Part shown: positions 37,891-49,743 of the stretch, piece after piece
How the letters are laid out: every line of letters begins with the position of its first letter
Position numbering within the stretch: position 1 is the stretch's first letter
DNA from: Luzula sylvatica
Taxonomy: Eukaryota; Streptophyta; Magnoliopsida; Poales; Juncaceae
Length of the DNA stretch: 64,000 nucleotides
NCBI GenBank assembly: GCA_946800325.1
Contig: OX326960.1
Span: forward strand, 55,574,855-55,638,854
Direction: 5' to 3'
Made by a program: the position numbers and the translations under genes
The notes under the pieces: model-generated
Told to the model about the DNA's origin: nothing
What the model saw: only the letters and a program-made list of their open reading frames with translations
The model's database searches: none

Positions 37891-39862
37891 ATGGGAGAAG
37901 AAGAGACGACTGCTTTGGCTGGATCATCTCCAGTTCTTAGCGAGAAGGAAAGTTCCATGGACGCGGTGCACGGTGAGCCAGCATGGGGAAATCCTCTCGG
38001 CTGGTTCAGGATGCTTGCTAGGGAACTGCACTGGAGCTTTGTGTATGGAGTTGTAACGGTGTATGGGGTTAGTCAAGGTTTGGGAGGAAGTATATGGAAA
38101 GTCTCCACGGATTATTACTGGAAGGATGTTCAGAAGGTTCAGCCATCTGCGGCGCAGGTTTATCAGGGAATTACTTCGATTCCCTGGATAATTAAGCCGA
38201 TTTGGGGGCTTTTAACTGATGTTGTTTCTGTAGCTGGGTATAGGAGACGGCCTTACTTTGTTTTATCAGGTATGTGTTGCTAGCTAGTTTGTTCCTGATC
38301 CAGGATTTCAAATCTGGATATTGGTCTGATTGTATCGAATGGTGCGAAATGTAGGTGTTATAGGGGTGATTTCGATGCTGACTCTCTCTCTTCACAGCCA
38401 ACTCCATGTAGCATTTGCTTTGCTGGCAATGGTCGGTGGATCTGCTGGCGTGGCGATCGCTGATGTAACCATTGATGCTTGCGGGGCCCAGAATAGCATC
38501 AATCATCCCACTCTTGCTTCTGATGTACAAAGCTTAATGGGGTTTAGTGCTTCGATTGGCGGTCTTATTGGATACTCCATTAGTGGTCTTCTTGTCCATG
38601 CTATTGGATCTCAGGTTTGTTTATTTCCCTGCTTCTCAGTTTATCTTCTCCAGTAATTGGTTCGTGTTATATTGTATTTATTATCATGAATGAAATTTTT
38701 TGAGTCTCTGATTATTTATGTGATTAGGGTGTACTTGGGCTGCTAAGTATTCCTCCTGTACTGGTTTTTTCAGTTGGGATGTTGCTGAGCGAAGATATTT
38801 CGCCAAGTTATTCTTTCAAACAGGTAACAATTTTATATTTTGTTCGTCTTTTCACTTGAAAAAACATTTCGCTTGATTTATTCGTCCATGGATATCATAA
38901 ATATTTTTCGAAATAGGTATTGGAGAAGTTTCTAGAAGCCATCAGAACAATGTGGGCCACCTTGCTATTGCCCGAAGTGTGGAGACCATGTTTCTACATG
39001 TACTTGTCTTTAGCTCTAAGCCTCAACATTCAAGAAGGCATGTTTTATTGGTACACGGATACCTCCAAAGGTCTTTCCTTCTCCGAGGTCATTTAATTTC
39101 CACAATTATTATATTATTTTTTCAACCATTCTCAACCCTAATATTCCTCTTTGTTTTAATTAGGGATCCATTGGATCTATATTTGCAATAGGATCCGTTG
39201 GTTCTCTACTCGGAGTAATTCTCTATCAAAACACGCTAAAAGACTATCCATTTAGAGGCCTTCTTTTTTGGAGTCAGTTGCTTTTGAGTCTCTCAGGCAT
39301 GCTAGACCTAGTTTTGGTGCTCCGTTTAAACCTAAAACTCGGTGTGCCGAATTATATCTTCGCGGTATTAGACGAAGGGATTTCTCAAATGGTGAACCGA
39401 CTAAAATGGATGCCTATTTTGGTAATTAGTGCCAAGTTGTGTCCTTCTGGTATAGAAGGCACTTTTTTCGCTTTGGTCATGTCTATAGAGAATGTTGGTC
39501 TGCTGACCTCATCATGGGGAGGAGGTATTTTGCTTCACGTGTTGAGAGTTACGCGAACTGAGTTTAAGAATTTGTGGGTTGCGATTTTTATACGGAATTT
39601 GATGAGATTGTTGCCTCTGGTGTTTTTGTTTTTGATTCCGAAAATTGATCAGAATTCCACGCTTCTTCCGGTGGAGTTAATTGAGGAGAATGTTGTTTCG
39701 GAATCGAAAGTTGTTACGAGACGAGATGTTGAAATGTTTTCTCTTGTCGAGGAGAGTGGTTCTGGTGATTTGTGTGTCGAAATTGATGTTAATGATGGAA
39801 TTGGTGAAGGGGGCGGACTAGAGGACGAGAGCGAGCTTGCATCGTTGGTTGGTAATAGGTGA
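37891..39862 (+). CDS. FBT: Probable folate-biopterin transporter (BT1/FBT family, MFS-like)
   Basis: Five exons, all GT-AG and in frame: 37891-38269, 38355-38614, 38728-38823, 38917-39087, 39164-39862; 534 residues. The N-terminus is acidic, without an obvious transit peptide. Family motifs are present: [32 protein letters not shown] followed by [48 protein letters not shown], and late in the protein [17 protein letters not shown]. There are about 12 hydrophobic segments, as in BT1-family folate/pterin carriers. It resembles Arabidopsis plasma-membrane or unassigned FBT members (FBT2-4 type) more than the chloroplast FBT1, which has a transit peptide. The C-terminal ~60 residues are an acidic cytosolic tail. 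Transport substrate is inferred from family. Confidence 0.88.
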
Positions 39863-40798
39863 TTTAGTAGATTTTTTTTTTGTCGTAAAGAAAATTATTT
39901 TTTCATTGTTTTAGAAGTAGTGTGTATTGATTAGATTAAATATTTTTTGTTGTACTACTAGAAGTTTTTGTCATTAGGTGATGTATTATGTATCCACTCA
40001 ACTTTGTTAGGAACATAAGATTAAATTAAAGATATTACTTTACTTTTATACAAGTTATTTTGATAGAACACACTAGGCAAATTATACAGTTTGAGTTTTC
40101 ATGTGGGGTTTATGATTCTACATGCCTGAGTTTTCATTAATTTTAAATAGTGGTTCGAAAGATAACTAGATGAACATGCACCATTTTGAATTTAACCAAT
40201 TCACATCTCCTCACTCTTTTTTGACATTTATAGAAATGAATGTTATGTTTCTTTTGTTATAATATAAAAAAAAATGTTTGAATGTTATCTATTTTGAGCA
40301 CCATATATGAAATTGTTACGGTTTACATTTTACAAATTTGTCAAAATAGGCTGCAAAAGAGAAATACAAGGGGAGTTCTATTACACGCTCATTTTCAAGA
40401 ATATTTTGAGTAATTATCAATTAATAGGTATTTAAGCTAAAATTTCAAGTATATTTATCAATAAGATAAATAGGAAATCTGAATTGTTAATTAAAGAAGA
40501 AATATCCATAAAAAAAAAAAAATTATGACACACTCTTCTAAATACCCAAAATATCCTTTTAAAGGAGTGTACGATAGAACTCCCCGAAAAATAAATATAT
40601 TACATAATACTTAAAATATGACTAAATAAGATAATGTACTTTTGTATAATTACAATTTAATTATATTATAGATTATAGACTTGAGTTCTGCTTCAATATT
40701 TCGAAATTATCCCGACAGCCCGATTTGTTAAATATTTAGAAATTATTTCAAATTTATGGAGAGGGTGAATCATAGTATTCTTCTTCATCTCCAATAAT
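39863..40798. other. Intergenic
   Basis: 3' flank of the FBT gene and AT-rich DNA; nothing else supported. Confidence 0.5.
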
Positions 40799-41301
40799 TA
40801 GGGATGGGCAAATGGTTTGGTTTATTTGGGAACCGAACCGAACCGGTCGAATTCGGTTTAATCGGTTCGGTTTTCGGTTTATTTGGTTCGGTTCGGTTCA
40901 AAAATTGATATTATTCGGTTTATTCGGTTCGGTTCGGTTTTGGTGTTTTCAGAACCGATTAAACCGAACCGACCGAATTAATACTATTTTTCACTTTTTC
41001 TATTATATTCATTTAAAAATATTAAAATAAAATATTGCAAAATTCGAAATAAACTAAGTATATTTTATATGATTTGTTTTTATATTTTTTTTTCTAAATA
41101 ACATTTGAATTTTAACATTATAAACTTCTAATTCAGTTCAACCGAATAAACCGAATAAAAAATTCGGTTTATTCGGTTCGGTTTTAAATCGGTTCAAATT
41201 TTATTCGGTTCGGTTCGGTTTACATCTAGTTCGGTTCGGTTTAATTCGGTTTGCTCTTATTCGGTTCGGTTCGGTTCGGTTCAACCGAATGTCCACCCCT
41301 A
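40799..41301. mobile_element. hAT-type MITE (503 bp) with perfect 8-bp TSD
   Basis: Ends are TAGGGATGGGCA and, in reverse, TAGGGGTGGACA, a short imperfect terminal inverted repeat. CCAATAAT at 40791-40798 is repeated exactly at 41302-41309, the 8-bp target duplication of hAT elements. The interior is an array of (T)TCGGTT words and their reverse (AACCGAA) near both ends, so the element folds on itself; the middle is AT-rich. The ORF across 40812-41030 is an artefact of the repeats. Confidence 0.85.
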
Positions 41302-41328
41302 CCAATAATAAGAAACGGACAGTCAAAA

Positions 41329-41547
41329 TCAAGACGAGAGACGCGAGGGTGATTCTAAATCTTCATCTTCATCTCTCATGACGAGAGACGAATGTTTAGA
41401 ATTACGACCTTCATCGGGATTTATACCGAAACGCCCTAGCTGTCTATTAAGATTGAAATTTAGATCTAAAAGTGAATGATTAAGAAGAAGAATAGAGATC
41501 ACGAAGATGATTAATTTCTCATTAAGAATTTTTGTTAACTGTTGCAT
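41329..41547 (-). CDS. Possible small secreted peptide (uncertain)
   Basis: A 72-codon ORF, ATG at 41545-41547. The N-terminal part has a basic start and a hydrophobic run (LIIFVISILLLNHSLLDLNF) like a signal peptide. The remainder is hydrophilic and acidic at the end (MRDEDEDLESPSRLSS). A TATATAG box on the minus strand lies at about 41576-41584, too close to the ATG for a normal leader. I recognise no peptide-hormone motif. It may be a chance ORF. Confidence 0.25.
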   Translation of the reverse strand: MQQLTKILNEKLIIFVISILLLNHSLLDLNFNLNRQLGRFGINPDEGRNSKHSSLVMRDEDEDLESPSRLSS

Positions 41548-44114
41548 AATTACATTACATTCTCACTCTTGACCTCTATATAGTAATTTACATTGAATCT
41601 CAACTGTACATCCATAACTGCCTAAATCCTGGCCATTCGTTTAATTAACATATCATTTACAAGGGAAACCAAAGCACGCAGAAACTTTATCCTAATGTAA
41701 AAGCCCATTTCTAAATAAACCTTTAACAGCCCAAGAGTAGTTATTTCAGTTATCAACTAGGTTAAGGACCAATTGACACTTTTGCTTCTTTCTTCAACTT
41801 CATTTCTTTACTCTAACACTATCTCGACGAAATCTTTCCTATAATACCCTTGTGTTTTTCATTATTCTCACGATTATTTTGGGTGCTAAAAACCCTAAAA
41901 ACCAGGCCAGTTATGCTGATAAATATGGAGGATAAATCTCGGCAAGAGCAAGAGGTGACAATCAATTTAAGGCACTCGGAATGTTAAATAATGATATTTG
42001 TAGAAAATATTTCGACATAACTTTTCGCCTTGCTGTGCAAACATGACGAAAATTTGTATTTTCGCAAATTATGGTCTTAACAATATATTTAATAAGTTTT
42101 TGCAAACATTTTTGTGGTGATTCTTTACAATATAATATTCCACCTAGCCACACAAACTTGACAGAATTTTTTTTTTGTAACGGATAATCTTAATAATCTA
42201 TGTAAGACTTTGAGAGTCATATTTTTTGGAAATATTTGTATCGAAAATTTACGAAACAATTTGTCGCTTATAAATATGATGAAAGTTTGTTTTGAGGAAT
42301 AGAGAATTTTATTTTTATTTTTTATTCCATGTATAGGTGGAAGAGTGGAATCGAAGAACTTTTCGATCCTCTCTCTCGTCTTGTAAATTTTTTTGTTAAT
42401 TTAAGGAGAATTCTGTGGCAGAACCTAATTTGGATATTTTTAATTAATTTGATTCTTTTTTATATGTATGGTAAAGACTTTCTATTATGTCTAGTATTAA
42501 TTGATAAAAATATATTTGAAGTTTACCATTAACCATTTATTGATTGACAAATATCTCAAATACTATTTCCAAAATAATCTACTATAAAATAAAATGATCT
42601 GTCATAAAATTTCCCTTAATTTAATCCCCTCTTCTATTATTTGATCTAACCGAACATACTTAACATACTTGAAATAAAATGCACTCTACAAATATTCACC
42701 CTTCCATTATTTTACTATTTCATGTATTGCCAGCTTATTAAAAAAATTAAAATTTAATTAATCAAAAGTAAAATATAATTGTACGAGTTTTGAATAATAA
42801 TAGAATCACAAATACCAATCACGAATGTGTCATAAATAACTAAGTTCATAATTAATGCATGTATAAATCATAAATCAAATATAAATTTAGATATTTGGGT
42901 TATGATTGATTTTTGTACTATATTATTATTCGTTTTAAAAATGCACTGTACAAATTTATAATAACTATTTTAACTTTTAATTAATAACACACTTAAAACA
43001 AAATCGCTTCATAGTGAGTGCATGGATACTCGGGGCCGTTTACTCTTTTTTTAAGAGGAAATGACCTTGAGTCGAGGCCACTTGTAAAATTTCAAACTCT
43101 ATATAGCCATTTCAACTTGGGGCCATTTCCTATTTTTAAATTTTAACCAGTTCAAATTTCAAAGCATAAATGTATCAACAATTATTAATTATTAATATAA
43201 TAAATGCCAGTCCATTTCAAACTCTATATATTTTTAAATATAACAGTTTGGGTTTGGGTTAAATAGGTTTGAGTTAATTATTTGTTAAATGGGTTTGGGT
43301 TTAATTTATGTGTAATTTTATATTCAAAATTTTGTCACGTCATTACTGAAATTATCTAAAAATGATCACGTCATGCTGCCACGTCATCACTTAATTAATG
43401 ACTCGGCAGTTAACTGATGGAAGGAAGTTCAGAGATAAAAATAAACAAATTAAAGTTTGAAAAATAACTTGTATTTTTTTGAAAAATGAGTTTTTTTTTC
43501 TTTATAAAATAAAACATTATATTACATGACTCTCTCCATACCTGCCACATTGCATTGTACCCGCCTTTTTCCAGTACAGGATAAAGTGGGCCTCACCTCT
43601 CAATAATCACAATATCCAATCTAAGGTGCATATATTTAAAAATACACCAAGTCCGTACAATAAAATATCCACTCAGTGGCATTCCCGTAAAATATAAGAC
43701 GTGAATAACGAGTATGTGTCCGTGAGCCACGGTGGACGACACCTTCTCATTTCCCCCTCCGTTTTAAATAGCTGTACGTCTCCAGTAGTCTTCGAAATAC
43801 TCAACATCGTAATTAACTTGTTATAACAGAATCATCGTTTTGAGTAAAGAATGGAGAAGTAAGGGAACAATTTCCTGTTTTTGGTCCTTTCTGCGCAACC
43901 AAAGGTCGAACCTCTCGAAAGATTCATTCTTTTACCCTCCCTCTTGTTCGCCCTGAGGGCTTGGTTCACTGATTCTGTCATCGAAGCTTTTGATCTTTCC
44001 TCTTCTGGGTCCGATTATTTTACTTCTTTCTTGAATTAGGGTTTGTTTGTCTGCTATATTATTGGTTGTCTGGATCTAGGGTTTGTTCAAAATTGAGTTA
44101 TTGAACAGCCCCAA
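41548..44114. other. Intergenic, promoter side of ASG1-like gene
   Basis: AT-rich and without supported genes up to about 43.5 kb. From 43730 the composition becomes promoter/leader-like (ccacggtggacgacacc; ccgttttaaatagctg near 43760; pyrimidine-rich 43870-44100), which fits the 5' region of the gene starting at 44115. Confidence 0.5.
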
Positions 44115-46356
44115 ATGGTACAAATGCCCAATTCGAGCAAGATTCCACTCGATTCGATTGGAAACAACAGCCCTAGGGGGATGGTGAAGTTGGAATTCGA
44201 GGATTCATTGGAGGAAGAACATGGTCCCTTTAGTAAGCGATCGAAGCTCACTCCTTCTCCTAATCAGGTTTGTGTTTGATAATTGGATCTTTTTTTTGGG
44301 TCTTGTTGGAGGGTGACAAAAGATTCTTTTTCGAGGATTGATTGGTTCTTTTGGAGTTTTTTTTGTCCCTCTTTTGGGTTTGCTAGCTTGTTTTTAGAAG
44401 TTCGAATCAATCTTACTTTTCCCCTAATTCTGCAAATCTGTGAAAGAGTTGAAAAGGGATTCAAAAGTGGTCCAGAATTTCAAAAATAGATTATCAAGTT
44501 GTGATGTTTAATTTAGATCTCTATATCCAGACACAAATCTAGCTTGAATATTTGTAATTCAACACCATATTCTCAGAAATTCGACTGTTCCAATTTTAAT
44601 TACCATTCTAGAAATTGTGATATTAAGCCTACAATAAAAAATTGAGAATCTTATTAGATGATAGTCGTAGACTCTTATTCTCTTAAAGTTTTACTAATTT
44701 GAATTCCCCATTTATTTTTCTATAGGATATGTACAATAATGTACTAGACGAGCCAAGCCCATTAGGGTTACGCTTAAGAAAAAGCCCATCTCTTCTCGAT
44801 CTAATCCAAATGAAACTCGCTCAAGCAAATCCATCAAATTCAGATGCCTCAAAGAAAAAGGACGCCAAATCGGGCGCAATTTCAGCCTCAAACAACGAGA
44901 GACTCAAAGCCTCTAATTTTCCCGCTAATATACTAAAAATTGGAAATTGGGAGGTAATAATAAATCAGTACCAACGATAATAATAATAATAATGTATTTT
45001 CTTGGGTTTGATTGAAATGTATCCGTGACAGTGTTTATCGAGATATGAAGGGGACTTAGTTGCAAAATGCTACTATGCAAAACATAAATTAGTTTGGGAA
45101 GTACTCGATGGAGGATTGAAGAGTAAAATAGAAATTCAATGGTCTGATATCACCGCGATTAAGGCTACTTCCTCTGAAGACGGTCCTGGAACCTTAGATG
45201 TAGTGGTAAGTAAAATTTCAAATATTCAAATATTTCATTTTTATTATTTATTTAATTTTTAGTGTTATTTTTAGCTGGCAAGACCGCCACTTTTCTTCAG
45301 AGAGACCGATCCTCAACCGAGAAAGCATACCTTGTGGCAAGCCACATCTGATTTTACTGGAGGCCAAGCAAGTATTCACAGGTACATATAAATATTAGTC
45401 GAGAATTTAATTTAATTTTTTGATTAATTGATTTAATTTTATTGAATTTCAGGAGGCATTATCTTCAGTGCCCATCAGGATTATTAAGCAAGAATTTCGA
45501 GAAGCTGGTACAGTGCGATCCAAGACTCCATTTATTAAGCCAGCAACCAGATATACTACTGCAGTCTCCATTTTTTGAACCAAGATGCTCTATGTTTGAC
45601 GACCAACTGGAGGGGAAGAAACCTCAAGTGATTTTCAGCAACGATAGAGAACCCTCTTTCTCTAGCTTCATGGATCCTGATTCTCCTTCTCTGTCCATAT
45701 CCACCAAGAGCGAATACAGAGACTCGGTTGGCAAATTACCCGACTTCACCCCTCAAATGTCAAATATTAGAGGTAACCCCTCGTTAGGGTTTATGGATAC
45801 GGCAACGAGTAGTAGTGGCCAACAAGAGTTGAAGAACCCGAACTGGTGGAACCAGTTGAACGTGCCGGGTTTGATACGAGCATCCATGTCTGTGGACGAC
45901 TTGGTCAACCATCTGGGGAACTGCATTTCTGCGGACCCGTCTTTTCAAGAGAACTCGTTACCGCCGAAAGAAACACTCGAGGACTTGGCTCAGTATTTGC
46001 TCAGCGATACTCAGGCCACTTCAGCCTCTGACGAGAAGTCTCTCATGGCTCGAGTCAACTCTCTTTGCTGCCTCATTCAAAAAGATAACAATACTACTAC
46101 TACTACTATTAATAATAACACTAATATTATTAATAATAATATTAATGTCGGTCATGACAGTTCGGATGAGGGTGATTCGTACGAGGAGGTGGAACAGTTT
46201 GATTCGAAACATGAGAAAAAGGATGAGAAGACTAGTGGTGGTGGAATGACGAGAAAGGACTCGTACGGGGAGTTATTGATGCATTTACCAAGAATTGCAT
46301 CGATGCCGCAATTCCTGTACAATATTTCTGAGGATTCGGAGAACGAAACTAGATAA
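44115..46356 (+). CDS. ASG1: ASG1-like protein (ALTERED SEED GERMINATION 1 family)
   Basis: Five exons with GT-AG borders that stay in frame: 44115-44267, 44726-44953, 45032-45205, 45275-45381, 45453-46356; 521 residues. The conserved core reads LRLRKSPSLLDLIQMKLAQA, ANILKIGNWE, CLSRYEGDLVAKCYYAKHKL, EVLDGGLKSKIEIQWSDITA and LFFRETDPQPRKHTLWQATS, then a Cys/Leu-rich part (LQCPSGLLSKNFEKLVQCDP). This order is that of plant ASG1 (Arabidopsis At2g24100 type) proteins, which affect germination and stress responses; molecular activity is unknown. Further on are NWWNQLNVPGLIRASMSVDD and an Asn/Thr-rich low-complexity run coded by (ACT)n/(AAT)n at 46086-46146. The C-terminus is acidic. Start chosen as the first ATG of the exon; a more upstream start is possible. 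Confidence 0.8.
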
Positions 46357-46926
46357 ATTGGATTTGTTCGAATATTTAAGAGGTTGGGTTTCGAGATATA
46401 ATAATGGTTGCCTCCAAAAATATAAAAAAAACATGTTGGTCTTGGTTTACTAGTCGGTATGTGTAGTTTTTCCTTTCCCCTCTTTTCTGTGTAAATATAT
46501 GAAGAGGTCCTCCTGTATGCTGTATGATGTTTCATTATAGGATAACTTGTTCATTGGTTCTTTATTTATTTAATCTCTTTTGCATTTGTTTAACCATACT
46601 TCAGGGGAATTGCAATTTAGTAGATCATGGACCTTCAAAAAATAATTTATGAGGGAATCAAGTGGAATTATTTAAGAAATTTCCTATCATTGGTCCAACC
46701 ATATTACATCAAACATAAAACCTCCGATTTTAACAAACAAAAATAACATGGTTTGGGGAGACGATTTAAAAAAATTCCTGTAAAATAATAACATACAAAT
46801 ATCTATATAGAATATGACCTTCAAAAAATATAGAAAGAAATAAATACTTGCATCACTATAGGTAACGTTTCAAATTTAAATATACAAAAAATTGCACAAA
46901 ATACATGTATTAAAATACTAATAGTT
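46357..46926. other. Intergenic / 3' UTR of ASG1-like gene
   Basis: Ends with AAAATACTAATAGTT (46912-46926), the 5' copy of the LINE target-site duplication. Confidence 0.6.
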
Positions 46927-49340
46927 TCACTCGTTAGCTTCTAGCCGACGGGCAATGAATTTAATATCTTCCATTAACATTAATGGTGGTATAATCACTG
47001 ACCCCTATTCCATTAACTCGGCTTTTACTGCTTACTATTTGAATGTACTCGGGACGGCCCCTTTAACATCACCTCGCCAAATTCATATTCCAAATCTCAA
47101 AAATCATACATCTGAACTCTCCTCACAGGCCGATGCCTTCACTGAGGAAGAAATAGAACTAGCAGTTAAATCTCTGCAAAAGGGTAAAGCTTGTGGCCCA
47201 GATGGAATTGTTAACGAATGTTTACAGAAATTTTGGGGGATCATCAAGCCACAAATCATTCTCATTTTTAATGATCTCCACGATTTATCCGTAAATCTTA
47301 CCCAAATAAATAAATCACAAATTTCACTTATTCCTAAGAAATCGCATCCGGAGTATCTTACGGACTATAGACCGATAAGTATAATCACGGCGCCCATAAA
47401 GCTAATGACTAGAGTCCTAACTATGCGATTACAACCTCTAATGCCTCTTCTGATCTCCAATTGTCAAACAGCTTTTATAAGGCAACGATCGATTCTAGAA
47501 ACATTTGTATCCACGCGAGAAATTTTAACATTATATCACAAGCGCAAAATTCCTTGTGTAATGATCAAAATAGACTTCCGCAAAGCTTTTGACTCTATCT
47601 CATGGCCTTTTCTATTTTATATTCTCCGTGAACGTGGTTTTCCCAGTACCTGGATTACCTGGATTAAGTTGATTTTGACCTCCTCCTCTTCTTCGGTTCT
47701 GACTAATGGAATCAAGGGCCCATACTTTTCACATCAGAAAGGGCTCAGACAAGGTGACCCCTTGTCACCTCTGCTATTCAACATAGCAGTTGACTCCTTT
47801 CAAATAATGCTACAAAATCTCTACCCGTTACTTTCGAAGCCAATCAAATTAGCTCCACAAATTTTACAATATGCGGATGACACGTTATTATTCGTGGAAG
47901 CTTACCCTATAAATCTGCGTCTCATCGCACAAGCAATTTCCAACTTTGCGGAAATATCTGGTTTATCAGTTAATTGGGAAAAATCGGGCTTTGTTCCGAT
48001 TGCAATTCCAGAACATCTGCATTCTGGCATAGCAAACATACTCAATTGTCAGAAGCAAGACCTTCCTATTCAATATCTAGGGTTACCTCTATCATATAAG
48101 AAACCGTCCAGATTAACATTTGTGCCTCTTATCGACAAAATGCATTCCAAATTAAACCTATGGCACGGAAAAATGTTATCGTCTGGAGGACGATACACTT
48201 TAATTCAAAGTGTGTTGTCGGCTCTCCCGTCTTACTATATGCATGTCTTTAAGCTGCCAAAATCCATAATCAAACAACTTACGTCCCTGATAAGAGCATT
48301 CTTCTGGACGGGTTCGGACAAAATCACCAATGGCAAATGCCTCGCCAGTTGGAAGACTCTATGTTTACCAAGAAATAACGGAGGCCTTGGGCTCAAAGAT
48401 ATTGAAACCCAAAATAACAGTTTACTACTGAAATGGCTTTTTAAAATAGATTTCGAGAAAAACTCGCTTTGGACCACCTATATTAAAGAGATTTATGGAA
48501 TTGACAAGGTATCTCTACTCAGCGAAGCGGCTCTCTCTGCTGCCTCGTTTTTCTTCAAAGATTTAGTCCGGCTTCAACCGATCTACAATCTTTTATTCCC
48601 TACATCACCCACGGGAGACCCACTACAAGCCTTTCCACCTTTCAACACTAAAGTGTGTTACAACTTCATGATTCACCCAGGTCTGGTCTCTAAATGGCCA
48701 GTTCAGATTTTTCACATTAGAGCACCCCTCAAGATAAAGATTTTTATATGGTTAGCCATGAATGACCGCATTCTCACACAAGAAAATTTACTCAAAAGGA
48801 ATTGGCCTACGAGTACGGATTGCATATTATGTGCCGAAACTCTAGAAACCACTTCTCACCTTCTCGCCAATTGCCCCTATACCATATACGTGTTTGAACA
48901 AATGGGTCTCCGTGCGTATGTACGCCATACACTTCAAGCAACTTGGCATGCCCTGTCAAGTGATTCAAACCAGGACATCGACACCCATCAAAAAGCTGCG
49001 CAAAAATGGGCGGCTACGCTTTGGATGATCTGGAGGGAGCGCAACACGAGAATTTTTCAAAGAAAAGGGAAAATGCCAAATCTATTGGTCCAAAATATCA
49101 CCGGTTTGATCTACTCCTGGATGCTTGCAAAACTCTAATACGGCGATCAAGTTAGGGCTCTGTTAGTTTAATCTTCCTTTTCTTTTCTTTCTTTTTCTTC
49201 TTCTTTTTCTTTTTCTTTTTAATCTTTCAACTACAGGCCTTAGAGCCTCACCATTGTAAATTATACATCTTTCGTTTTAATTAAAATTTGGGCCGACCAT
49301 GAGCGCGTTTCGCGCTCTAGGACCAACTTCAAAAAAAAAA
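46927..49340 (+). mobile_element. Young 5'-truncated LINE (L1-type), 2.4 kb, 15-bp TSD
   Basis: Bounded by a perfect 15-bp target duplication (AAAATACTAATAGTT at 46912-46926 and 49341-49355). It contains the reverse transcriptase and zinc-binding parts of ORF2 in one open frame, a pyrimidine-rich 3' UTR (49170-49230), a 7-bp hairpin GAGCGCG-TTT-CGCGCTC (49301-49317) and a CTTC-poly-A tail. The endonuclease domain and ORF1 are missing, as usual for 5' truncation during insertion. The perfect duplication and intact frame mean insertion was recent. Confidence 0.93.
46955..49138 (+). CDS. LINE reverse transcriptase (ORF2 fragment, RT + zf-RVT)
   Basis: 727 codons without a stop; the true protein would begin further upstream in a full-length element, so the ATG at 46955 is internal. 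Seen in order: LQKGKACGPDGI (start of RT), PKKSHPEYLTDYRPIS, IKIDFRKAFDSISW (first Asp), GLRQGDPLSPLLFNIAVD, QYADDTLLFV (YADD catalytic pair), GLSVNWEKSGF, PIQYLGLPLSYKKP, and the C-terminal zf-RVT DCILCAETLETTSHLLANC. RT catalytic residues are all present, so the protein fragment is chemically plausible, but without the endonuclease it cannot be an autonomous element. Codon use and AT content resemble the host. Confidence 0.93.
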   Translation: MNLISSININGGIITDPYSINSAFTAYYLNVLGTAPLTSPRQIHIPNLKNHTSELSSQADAFTEEEIELAVKSLQKGKACGPDGIVNECLQKFWGIIKPQIILIFNDLHDLSVNLTQINKSQISLIPKKSHPEYLTDYRPISIITAPIKLMTRVLTMRLQPLMPLLISNCQTAFIRQRSILETFVSTREILTLYHKRKIPCVMIKIDFRKAFDSISWPFLFYILRERGFPSTWITWIKLILTSSSSSVLTNGIKGPYFSHQKGLRQGDPLSPLLFNIAVDSFQIMLQNLYPLLSKPIKLAPQILQYADDTLLFVEAYPINLRLIAQAISNFAEISGLSVNWEKSGFVPIAIPEHLHSGIANILNCQKQDLPIQYLGLPLSYKKPSRLTFVPLIDKMHSKLNLWHGKMLSSGGRYTLIQSVLSALPSYYMHVFKLPKSIIKQLTSLIRAFFWTGSDKITNGKCLASWKTLCLPRNNGGLGLKDIETQNNSLLLKWLFKIDFEKNSLWTTYIKEIYGIDKVSLLSEAALSAASFFFKDLVRLQPIYNLLFPTSPTGDPLQAFPPFNTKVCYNFMIHPGLVSKWPVQIFHIRAPLKIKIFIWLAMNDRILTQENLLKRNWPTSTDCILCAETLETTSHLLANCPYTIYVFEQMGLRAYVRHTLQATWHALSSDSNQDIDTHQKAAQKWAATLWMIWRERNTRIFQRKGKMPNLLVQNITGLIYSWMLAKL

Positions 49341-49355
49341 AAAATACTAATAGTT

Positions 49356-49743
49356 GAAATTATAACAAAAATAAAGAAGAAAGTTGAAAAATTGCGGACA
49401 AAATTTGATCCAAAACCCTTCGCGGCACCACCTGCTCCCTACGCATCCAAGGCTTTAAACTTGCAGGGACGACATCTCTTATTTTAGAAACATTCACAAA
49501 ATAGCTAAAACATTCCAACAAACTTCTATATATTTCTTTTTCACTTTTTGTTTTTCGCCAAGTCGAAAGTTGCAAACGAGTGAACCCGAGCTTCTCCATT
49601 TCGCAAAAGTTTCACAAATAGTTAACAAGACATTTCAATTATCGACATACATATATGAACCTCTTCCTCCTCCGAAGATCCAAAACACAAAACAAATTTC
49701 AAGAAAAGAAAAAAAAGCACTTAAATAATCAAACAAAAAAATA
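49356..49743. other. Intergenic / promoter and leader of the PADRE gene
   Basis: Nothing coding; an A-rich leader (49691-49743) precedes the ATG. Confidence 0.5.

Noticed and set aside
40812..41030. 72-codon ORF in the hAT MITE
   Set aside because: Phe/Gly/Arg repeats are just TTCGGTT translated.
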